This document shows, piece by piece, positions 17,031 through 24,086 of a DNA stretch of 64,000 bases (position 1 is the first letter of the stretch; each line of letters opens with the position of its first letter). Made by a program: the position numbers and the translations under genes. The stretch is from JAJPHF01 sp035293805 (GTDB lineage Bacteria; Chloroflexota; UBA6077; JAJPHF01), in assembly GCA_035293805.1 (NCBI GenBank), contig DATGMD010000046.1, forward strand, positions 67,553-131,552, read 5' to 3'. A model generated the notes under the pieces. That model made no database searches and was not told where the DNA came from. It saw only the letters and a program-made list of their open reading frames with translations.

Positions 17031-17381
17031 ATGGCCAGGACCGTGCTCGTGATCGAGGACGAGGGCGCGATCGCGGAGATGCTGGAAATGCTGCTCCGCG
17101 ACGAGGGCTACATCGTGCGTGTGGCGCGGACGGGCCGCGACGGCATCGATCAGGCGCGGACCGAGACGCCCGACTTGATCACGCTCGACCTGGCGCTCCC
17201 GGGCATGGACGGTGCTGCCGTGCTGCGCGCCCTCCACGCCGACGCCGCCGCGCCCGTCCTCGTCATCTCTGCCCACCCCGAGGTGCTGGCGCCCGCCGAC
17301 CGGGCGCTGGCCGCCGCCGTCATCGGCAAGCCCTTCGACATCGACGACATGCTGGCGCGCGTCGCGGGGCTGCTCCCGTAG
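17031..17381 (+). CDS. Single-domain response regulator (CheY-like)
   Basis: 116-residue receiver without output domain: VLVIEDEGAIAEML acidic pocket, phospho-acceptor Asp in LITLDLALPGMDG, the Ser of VISAHPE and the lysine in VIGKPFD. The ATG at 17031 has GAGGGGAG seven bases upstream. It probably passes phosphate or a conformational signal by protein contact. The next gene starts 31 nt later and encodes an RsbRD-N-like domain, so the two probably form a small signalling unit. Confidence 0.9.
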   Translation: MARTVLVIEDEGAIAEMLEMLLRDEGYIVRVARTGRDGIDQARTETPDLITLDLALPGMDGAAVLRALHADAAAPVLVISAHPEVLAPADRALAAAVIGKPFDIDDMLARVAGLLP

Positions 17382-17412
17382 AGCGCCCCCCGCGCGCCAG
17401 GGAGGCGCCACC

Positions 17413-17919
17413 ATGGAGCCATCGCTGACGGTCTTGACGCGGGCGGCCGATCTCCTCTGCCGGCGCCATGCCAACATCGAGCTGCGCTGGGCCCAACGCG
17501 TCGTGACCTTCGGCCACTTCGAAGGGCGCGGTGACCTGCACCTCGCCGACGTGCTGGACCACATGCCCCTGCTGACCGAGGCGATCATCGCCGTCTTGCG
17601 CGACGGCCACCAGCCCGACGCCTTCCAGCCCGGCGGCGAGTTCTACACCCGCGCGCGCACCCATGCCTGGACGCGGCACGAACAGGGCGTGCGCCCCGAG
17701 GAAGTCATCGACGAGCTGCGCGTCTTCCGGTCCGAGATCTGGCGCGAGCTGCGCAAGCGCCTGCCGCGCGAGATGCCGCTGACGGCGGAAGACGTGTTCG
17801 TGCTCGAAGAGCACGTCAATTACGCCCTCGACCTGATCGTCGGCGCCTCGCTGCAAGCGTTGCGCGAGCTGGAAACGAGCGACCTCTGGCCGCTGCCGCC
17901 GCTCGCCGGCGACGACTGA
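17413..17919 (+). CDS. RsbRD-N-like sensory/partner domain protein
   Basis: 168-residue helical protein resembling the N-terminal domain of RsbRD-type stressosome/kinase proteins: an N-terminal helix bundle with RRHANIELRWAQRVV and the typical block WTRHEQGVRPEEVIDELRVF followed by RSEIWREL. In known proteins this domain precedes a STAS or kinase domain; here the chain ends after about 165 residues, so it stands alone. It is encoded 31 nt after a single-domain receiver and is presumably its partner. No membrane segment. The family assignment rests on pattern resemblance only. Confidence 0.65.
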   Translation: MEPSLTVLTRAADLLCRRHANIELRWAQRVVTFGHFEGRGDLHLADVLDHMPLLTEAIIAVLRDGHQPDAFQPGGEFYTRARTHAWTRHEQGVRPEEVIDELRVFRSEIWRELRKRLPREMPLTAEDVFVLEEHVNYALDLIVGASLQALRELETSDLWPLPPLAGDD

Positions 17920-17971
17920 GCGCCGGCGTGGCGCGGTCCCGCCGCGCAGCGGTAGCTCCCAGGGCCGGGCC

Positions 17972-18865
17972 GTGCTTGTCGGCGAGCTAAGCGCGCTGGC
18001 GAGCGCCTTCGTCTGGGCCTGCAACGGCGCGCTGCTCCGCTGGCTGTCGCCCCGCGGCGACGTCATCGCCATCAACGCGCTGCGCTGCTCGGTCGCCGCC
18101 GCCCTGATGCTGGCGACGCTCGCGCTCCTCGGCCGCGGCGCCGACTTGCTGCGCACGCCGCCCGGGGCGCTGGGGCTCTTGCTCGCCTCGGTCTTCTTCG
18201 GGATGGGGCTCGGCGACAGCTTCTACTTCCAGGCGCTGCGGCTGGTCGGCGTCGTGCGGGCGCAGCCGATCGCCATGAGCTACCCGCTCATCTCGGCCGT
18301 GCTGGCCGTGCTGGTGCTGGGCGAGCCGCTGACCGTGACGGCGGCGCTCGGGATCGTGCTGGTGGTGGCCGGCGTGTACGCGGTGGCTGCCGCCCAGGTG
18401 CCTGCCGGCCAGGCGCGGCAGCCGCTCGCGCCCGGCGCGCGACGGGCGGGCGTCCTGTTCGCCCTCGCCGGAGCCGTGTGCCTGGCGCTCGGCACCATCT
18501 TCCTGCGCCCGGCGGCCAGCCAGGTCGACCCCTGGATCGCCGCCACGGTCCGGCTCTGCGGGGCCAGCGTCTTCCTGCTCGCCTATACCGCCCGCCGCCT
18601 GCCCGCGGCCCGCGAGGCGGCGCGCAAAGACCCGGCGTTCGGCCCGGGCGTGCTGCTGCTCGGCGTGGGGACGGCGATCTCCATGTCGCTCTTCGTGGCT
18701 GGGATCTTCTACGCCGGCGCAGCGCGCGGTGGCGCGCTCGCCAGCACGGCATCGCTGTTCGGCGTGCCCATTGCCGTGTTCGTACTGCGCGAGCAGGTCA
18801 CCTGGCGGCTGCTCGGCGGCGCGGTGCTCTCCCTCGTCGGCGTCTGGCTGATCTTGCTACGGTGA
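17972..18865 (+). CDS. DMT-superfamily (EamA) transporter
   Basis: 297-residue membrane protein with about ten hydrophobic helices in two EamA halves. The first half begins ELSALASAFVWACNGALLRW and includes PLISAVLAVLVLGEPLT; the second begins near GVLFALAGAVCLALGTIFLRP and ends with VFVLREQVTWRLLGG. The GLGDSFYFQALRLVGVVRAQ segment is typical of the family. The start is the GTG at 17972. It is probably an exporter of small metabolites; the substrate is unknown. It lies 52 nt after the RsbRD-N-like gene. Confidence 0.88.
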   Translation: MLVGELSALASAFVWACNGALLRWLSPRGDVIAINALRCSVAAALMLATLALLGRGADLLRTPPGALGLLLASVFFGMGLGDSFYFQALRLVGVVRAQPIAMSYPLISAVLAVLVLGEPLTVTAALGIVLVVAGVYAVAAAQVPAGQARQPLAPGARRAGVLFALAGAVCLALGTIFLRPAASQVDPWIAATVRLCGASVFLLAYTARRLPAAREAARKDPAFGPGVLLLGVGTAISMSLFVAGIFYAGAARGGALASTASLFGVPIAVFVLREQVTWRLLGGAVLSLVGVWLILLR

Positions 18866-19132
18866 CCGCGGTGGCCAGCCGAGCCACGCCGCAGCCGGGC
18901 AGGCCGGCCAGCGCGCCGCACCCCGGGCCATTCATGCCGAACCCGGCGACGCCGGGGCCGGTGATCCCGGCGAAGCCGTCGAAGCCGAACGGGGGCGGGG
19001 TCCAGCCTCCCGTGGCGCCGTTGCGCCCACTGCGTGATACCGTCAGAATACGGGGCGGCGGTTGGCCGCATAGCCATTCTCGCTACGAGTGTGCCGACGG
19101 TGTGACCGCGCGCGGCGCGAGGAGAACGACAG

Positions 19133-20623
19133 GTGGACGAGGCGTTTGACATCGTCGTCATCGGGGGCGGCGGCGCCGGCTACGCGGCCGCGAGCACCGC
19201 CGCCCGCCTGGGACGGCGCGTGGCGATGATCGAGCGCGCCGAGCTAGGCGGCACCTGCCTCAATCGCGGCTGCGTGCCCACCAAGACACTCCTCCGCTCG
19301 GCGCAGGTGATGGACACGATCCGGCGCGCGGCCGACTTCGGCATCGACGTCGGCCGCGTGCGGCTGGACTACGCCCGCGTGCGGGCGCGCAAGGACGCGG
19401 TCATTCGCGGCTTCTCCGGCGACGGTCCGCTGGAGAGCCTGGCGCGGCAGGGCATCACGCTGCTGCGCGGCACGGCGCGCTTCGAGGACGCGCGCCACGT
19501 CAGCGTCGACGGCGTCGCCTATGCCGCCGACCGCTTCGTGATCTGCAGCGGCTCCGCGGCGCGGATACCCGATCTGCCCGGCCTGGCCGACGCCGGGGCG
19601 ATCACCTCCACGGAGGCGCTGGCCCTCGAGGCGTTGCCGCGCACGGCGGTGATCGTCGGCGGCGGCATCATCGCCTGCGAGTTCGCCTCCCTCTGGAGCG
19701 CCTTCGGGGTGCAGGTGACGATCGTCGGCGAGCGCCTGCTGAGCGGCGAAGACGAGGAGGTGGGCGCGACGCTGGCCGACGCCTTCGCGCGGCGCGGCAT
19801 CCGGCTGGCGCGGGGCCGCGCGGAGCGGCTGGCGCGGCGTGGCGACGCGCGCGTCGTCTACTTGCGCGGTCCCGACGGTCCGGCCGAGGTGAGCGGGGAC
19901 CTCGTGCTGCTGGCGACGGGCCGGCGGGCGCAGTACGACGGGCTGAACCTGGCGGCGCTTGGCGTGGCGACCGACGCCCGCGGCATCGTCACCGACGCTG
20001 GCATGCGCACGAACGTGCCCAACGTCTGGGCGGCGGGCGACGTCACCGGGCGCCACATGTACACCCATTCGGGCGACTACGGCGCCGAGATTGCCGCCTG
20101 GAACGCGGCCGGGGGCGAGCCCGAGCGCCGCGCCGACTTCCGCGTCGTGCCGCGGCCCGTGTTCGCGCTGCCCGAGGTGGCGGCGGTCGGCCTCACCGAG
20201 CGACAGGCGCACGCGGCCGGGCGCGACGTCGAGACCGCGCGCGTGTGCTACGGCGACGTGAGCAAGGCGGTGATCCAGGGCGACGACGAGGGGTTCTGCA
20301 AGATCGTCGCCGACCGCGGCACCGGCGAGATCCTGGGCGGGGCGATCGTCGGCGCGGGCGCCACCGATCTGATCGGCGAGCTAGTCGTGGCGATGGCCGG
20401 GCACGTCAACGCCTACACGGTGGGCGACGCGATCCACCCCTACCCAACGCTCGCGGAGCTAGTGCGCTGGACGGCCGACCAGATCGGCAAGCACCTGCCG
20501 CCCGGCGAGCAGGTGCGGCGGGCCGAGGGCACGGCCCTCCACCCCGACACGCTGGGCTGCTGGCCCGAGCGCGGCGCGGCCTGCCGGGCGCAGGAGCACG
20601 TGCTGGACACGGCCTCGCGCTGA
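19133..20623 (+). CDS. FAD-dependent pyridine nucleotide-disulfide oxidoreductase (MerA/Lpd-like)
   Basis: 496-residue class-I flavoprotein disulfide reductase. The FAD site is VVIGGGGAGYAAAS, the redox-active pair is Cys42/Cys47 in GGTCLNRGCVPTK, the NAD(P) site is VIVGGGIIACEFASL, and a second FAD stretch reads TNVPNVWAAGDV. In the C-terminal dimer domain the usual catalytic His of HPTLSE is a Tyr (HPYPTLAE), as in mercuric reductases, so dihydrolipoamide activity is unlikely. Two further cysteines (476 and 484) lie near the C-terminus. The start is a GTG after GAGGAGAACGACAG. The 267-bp gap before it (18866-19132) holds no supported gene. Confidence 0.88.
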   Translation: MDEAFDIVVIGGGGAGYAAASTAARLGRRVAMIERAELGGTCLNRGCVPTKTLLRSAQVMDTIRRAADFGIDVGRVRLDYARVRARKDAVIRGFSGDGPLESLARQGITLLRGTARFEDARHVSVDGVAYAADRFVICSGSAARIPDLPGLADAGAITSTEALALEALPRTAVIVGGGIIACEFASLWSAFGVQVTIVGERLLSGEDEEVGATLADAFARRGIRLARGRAERLARRGDARVVYLRGPDGPAEVSGDLVLLATGRRAQYDGLNLAALGVATDARGIVTDAGMRTNVPNVWAAGDVTGRHMYTHSGDYGAEIAAWNAAGGEPERRADFRVVPRPVFALPEVAAVGLTERQAHAAGRDVETARVCYGDVSKAVIQGDDEGFCKIVADRGTGEILGGAIVGAGATDLIGELVVAMAGHVNAYTVGDAIHPYPTLAELVRWTADQIGKHLPPGEQVRRAEGTALHPDTLGCWPERGAACRAQEHVLDTASR

Positions 20624-20688
20624 GCAGCTAGCCCGCAAGGGCGGATGCCGGACGCCGCCGAGCGCGCTGGCTCGTGCCGCAACCGTGG

Positions 20689-21744
20689 TCAGGCCACGGG
20701 GAGGTTGGGGCGCGCGTCTAGCGTGAGGTCGGAGCGGGCGCCGGCCTCCCAGCGGTAGTAGGCCGCGGCGCCGATCATTGCGGCGTTGTCGGTACACAGC
20801 GCAATGGGCGGCAGGCGCACGGCCACGTCCACCCGCTCCTGCACGGTCTGGCGCAGGGGCACGTTCGCGGCCACGCCGCCCGCGAGGGCGACCTGGCGCG
20901 CGCCAAACTCGGCGGCCGCCCGCGCCGTCTTCGCCGCCAGCACGTCCACGATTGCCGCCTGGAAGCTGGCGGCCACGTCGGCCACGGGCGGGTTCGGCCC
21001 GAGCGTCTCCAGCAGCCGCAGCACGGCCGTCTTGAGGCCGCTAAAGCTGAAGTCGTAGCTGTCGCCGAGCCAGGCGCGGGGCAGCGGGAAGCGCGTCGGA
21101 TCGCCGGCCTCGGCGGCGCGCTGGATCGCCGGGCCGCCGGGGAAGCCCAGCCCCAGCATCCGCGCCACCTTGTCGAACGCCTCGCCCGCGGCGTCGTCCC
21201 GCGTGTGGCCCAGCCGCACGTAGTCGCCGTGCCCGCGCATCAGCACCACGTCGGAGTGCGCCCCCGACACGATCAGACACACGAGCGGAAACTCGGGCTC
21301 CTCGGGGACCGGGAGCGGCGGGCTGGGGGCCGGCGGCTGCTCGCCCCTCGCCCCTGTCCCCTGGCTCTTGGCGACCGGCACCAGCCAGTTCGCGTAGACG
21401 TGGCCTTCCAGGTGGTTCAGCCCCAGCAGCGGCAGGCCGCGCGCGTAGGCGACGGCCTTGGCGACGTTCACCCCGACGAGCAGCGCGCCGGCCAGGCCGG
21501 GGCCGTAGGTCACGGCCACCGCGTCGACGGGGCGCTGGTCGCGCTCCAGACCGTCGAGCGTGTCCTCGAGGAGCGGCACGATGTTCGCCAGGTGCGCGCG
21601 CGACGCGGCCTCGGGCACGATGCCGCCGAACGGCCGGTGCAGCTCGACCTGGGAGGCGATGAGGTTGCTCTCGATCCAGCGGCCGTCCCGCACCACGGCC
21701 ACGGCGGTTTCGTCGCAGGATGTCTCGAACGCCAGGATACGCAT
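20689..21744 (-). CDS. tsaD: tRNA N6-adenosine threonylcarbamoyltransferase
   Basis: 351-residue TsaD/Kae1/YgjD protein, which transfers the threonylcarbamoyl group to A37 of tRNAs reading ANN codons. Visible motifs: the N-terminal ILAFETSCDETAVAVV, the metal-binding NHLEGHVYANWL, VSGAHSDVVL (usually SGGHT), GEAFDKVARMLGLGFPGGP, FSFSGLKTAV, LAGGVAANVPLR and CTDNAAMIGAAAYY. Residues about 126-149 are a Gly/Pro/Glu-rich insertion (GTGARGEQPPAP) that looks like a dispersed repeat absorbed into the gene. It starts 5 nt after the stop of the PP2C-like/NHL gene. Confidence 0.93.
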   Translation of the reverse strand: MRILAFETSCDETAVAVVRDGRWIESNLIASQVELHRPFGGIVPEAASRAHLANIVPLLEDTLDGLERDQRPVDAVAVTYGPGLAGALLVGVNVAKAVAYARGLPLLGLNHLEGHVYANWLVPVAKSQGTGARGEQPPAPSPPLPVPEEPEFPLVCLIVSGAHSDVVLMRGHGDYVRLGHTRDDAAGEAFDKVARMLGLGFPGGPAIQRAAEAGDPTRFPLPRAWLGDSYDFSFSGLKTAVLRLLETLGPNPPVADVAASFQAAIVDVLAAKTARAAAEFGARQVALAGGVAANVPLRQTVQERVDVAVRLPPIALCTDNAAMIGAAAYYRWEAGARSDLTLDARPNLPVA

Positions 21745-21749
21745 GGCCG

Positions 21750-23993
21750 CTACTCGCCCGGAAGCTCGTAGCGGTATAGGCCCTGGGTGGTGAGCACGTA
21801 CAGCCGGTTGTTCTCGTCCAAGAAGACGTCGCGCAGCCCCTGGAAGTCGGCGCTGTCGAACGGCGGCCGGAACTGGCGCTGGTACGTCCCGTCCGCGGCG
21901 AGCTGCACGATGCGCTGGTTCCCCATGTCGGCCACGTACAGCGGCGGGTTGTCGCCGCCGCCGAAGGTCAGGGCGATGGGGCCGCGCAGGCCGTCGGGCG
22001 GCTGCGTGGCGAACGCCTGCGGGTCGCCGTTCTCGCGGGCGAACTTGCGCAGCGTGCCGTCGCCCTGCAGCACGTACAGGCTGTCGCCGCTGATCTGGAG
22101 GTCGACCAGGCGGTCCCACCCCAGGTTGGCGCGGGAGTCGAGCACGGCCACCGGCGGGCTGTCGTAGCCGCTCCGGGTGGGTGGGTAGCGCATGACCGAC
22201 GGCGCCTTCGGGTCGACCAGGTAGACGGCCCCCTTGTCCGATGCCATCGCGCTCAGCTCTTGCCACTTGCTGCTGTCGGCGGGGATGATGCGGCCGAGCC
22301 CGGCGCGCGGGTTGTAGGTCACGAACGTCCGACCGCTCTCGGCCACGATCAGGCCGGGATCGGTGCGCGGCCCGCCGACGCCCGCCCACGTCATCGCGAT
22401 CAGCTTGCCCACCGCTCGGTTGCCCACCTGGTCGCCCTGCTTGACCAGCACCTGCGGCTCGCCGCTCTGCAGCGTGCCATCCGCCTGAAGCTGGTAGCGC
22501 AGCAGGCGGGCGCCGCCCACGTCGAGCACGTAGATGTCGGTGCCCTCGACGATGACGCGGGTGACGCCGCTGTCGCCGCCCGTGTCGGCGAAGTTGATGA
22601 GCGGCGGCTCGCCAGGCAGGCGCACCACGTGGTCCAGGCGGTCGAGCTCGGCCTGCGTGTCGCGCAGCAGGGACCGCCACGAGTCGGTCTCGCGGATGGC
22701 GAGCGCCTGGGTCAGGAGCTGGCGCGCCTGTTCGAGCTGGTCGCGCGCCCCGGGGCCTCCCGGGTCGCGGCGGACCTGATCGTAGTACGACTGCGCCTGC
22801 GCGGCGAGGGCGGAGGCCTGGTCGGGCGGCGGCTTCAGCGTGTTGAAGGCGGCCATGCCCACGAACACGAGCGCGGTCAGCGCCACGGCCGCGACCACGA
22901 GCAGCAGCGCGCGCGGGGCGCCGGTGGCGAGGCCGACCCGGGTGAGCCGCTCGAGTGCCACACGGGTGCGCCCCAGCGGGTGGCTCGGCGGCGCGTCCCA
23001 GCGCGGCTCCAGCGCGTCGTAACTGGTGGCGCGGCGCCCGTTGCGAGAGCGGCCGCCCCGGACCGCCGCGCGGTCGTAGCCATTGGTCGCGTAGGCGCCT
23101 CGCTCGCCGTAGCCGCCGTGGTCGTCGTAATCGAGGTCCGCGTAGTCGGCCCCACGGCGGCCGCGGCGGCCCTCACTCCCCCGGCGCGCGCGCGCCGGGG
23201 TCGTGGCGTACTCCTCGGCCTCGACCTCGTCCTCCTCCTCCTCGTGCGCGCCCGCCGGAACGGCCACGCGCGGCATCCAGGCGCGGCGCTCGGGCACGCG
23301 CGCCTCAACGACGAGGATCGAGAAGGTGGGCCGCGTCTGCCGCCAGACGCCCAGCTCGTACAGGGCCGAGGCCACGGCGGAGGGCTCGCCCTCGTCCATC
23401 GCCGCCTCGATGTAGTCGGCGCGCAGCCGCTCCCACTGTGGCCCGGAGGCCAGCACCAGCAGGTCGTCGGGCGCGAACGGGCTGAAGCTGTAGGCGATCT
23501 GCGGGTCCAGCTCGCCGCCCAGCAAGCGCGGCTCGCCGACCTCGATGCCGTTCTCGGTAGGGACGCCCTGGAAGCGCTGCAGCGTGCCGCGGTGGCGGAC
23601 GGCGGCGAACGTGAGCCCGACGCGCCCCAGGTACGCGCCGCCGGAGCGCAGCACGGCCACCGCCGCCTGGAGGCGCACCCGGTCCTCCGGCATGCTCATC
23701 GAGTTCTCGCGCCGAAGGAACTGGTGCGCGGCCAGCAGGACCGCTGCGAGCGCCGACGTCGCCGAGCGGCCGCCGCTCGCGGCAAACTCGCGCTCCATCA
23801 CGTCGAGGATCTGGCGGCAGAGGGCGCCCTGGCCGGGCCGGTCGGGCGCGAGCAGGGCACAGAACTGGTCGGTGCGGCGGCGCAGGGGCCAGAGCCCCGC
23901 GGGACGCGAGACGGTCACGAAGTCAGCGCTTTCCTGCGCGTCGCCGGCTTCGACACTAAGCTGCGTGACGACGAGGTCGGCGGGCGCCGTCAT
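21750..23993 (-). CDS. PP2C-like domain / transmembrane / NHL-type propeller protein
   Basis: 747 residues. Residues 1-240 resemble a degenerate PP2C-type phosphatase fold (QESADFVTVSRPAG, ATSALAAVLLAAHQFL, SFSPFAPDDLLVLASGP). A charged Arg/Gly/Asp-rich linker follows (about 250-345), then one membrane helix near 363-390 (LLLVVAAVALTALVFVGMA) and a coiled region. The extracytoplasmic part (about 470-747) has NHL/six-bladed-propeller repeats such as LYVADMGNQRIVQLAADGTY. The ATG at 23993 has GAGGAGG just upstream. It is coupled to tsaD. I know no characterised protein with this exact architecture; the catalytic metal residues of PP2C are not clearly present. Confidence 0.75.
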   Translation of the reverse strand: MTAPADLVVTQLSVEAGDAQESADFVTVSRPAGLWPLRRRTDQFCALLAPDRPGQGALCRQILDVMEREFAASGGRSATSALAAVLLAAHQFLRRENSMSMPEDRVRLQAAVAVLRSGGAYLGRVGLTFAAVRHRGTLQRFQGVPTENGIEVGEPRLLGGELDPQIAYSFSPFAPDDLLVLASGPQWERLRADYIEAAMDEGEPSAVASALYELGVWRQTRPTFSILVVEARVPERRAWMPRVAVPAGAHEEEEDEVEAEEYATTPARARRGSEGRRGRRGADYADLDYDDHGGYGERGAYATNGYDRAAVRGGRSRNGRRATSYDALEPRWDAPPSHPLGRTRVALERLTRVGLATGAPRALLLVVAAVALTALVFVGMAAFNTLKPPPDQASALAAQAQSYYDQVRRDPGGPGARDQLEQARQLLTQALAIRETDSWRSLLRDTQAELDRLDHVVRLPGEPPLINFADTGGDSGVTRVIVEGTDIYVLDVGGARLLRYQLQADGTLQSGEPQVLVKQGDQVGNRAVGKLIAMTWAGVGGPRTDPGLIVAESGRTFVTYNPRAGLGRIIPADSSKWQELSAMASDKGAVYLVDPKAPSVMRYPPTRSGYDSPPVAVLDSRANLGWDRLVDLQISGDSLYVLQGDGTLRKFARENGDPQAFATQPPDGLRGPIALTFGGGDNPPLYVADMGNQRIVQLAADGTYQRQFRPPFDSADFQGLRDVFLDENNRLYVLTTQGLYRYELPGE

Positions 23994-24032
23994 GCGGGCC
24001 TCCTCCTCGCGCCCATGCGGATGATAGGGCAA

Positions 24033-24061
24033 AGTATATCAGACGCCCCGAGGGCCGGCAA
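24033..24061 (-). promoter_or_regulatory. Promoter for PP2C-like/NHL gene and tsaD
   Basis: Minus strand: TTGCCG (24061-24056), 17-bp spacer, TATACT (24038-24033), 40 nt before the ATG at 23993. It matches 4/6 and 5/6 of the sigma-70 consensus with ideal spacing. Confidence 0.5.
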
Positions 24062-24086
24062 TCGCAGTATGCCCATAGTAGTATGC

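Noticed and set aside
18866..19132. Small Pro/Gly-rich coding region before the flavoprotein gene
   Set aside because: Readings such as PGPFMPNPATPGPVIPAKPS have no start signal or conserved pattern and are typical of GC-rich non-coding DNA.
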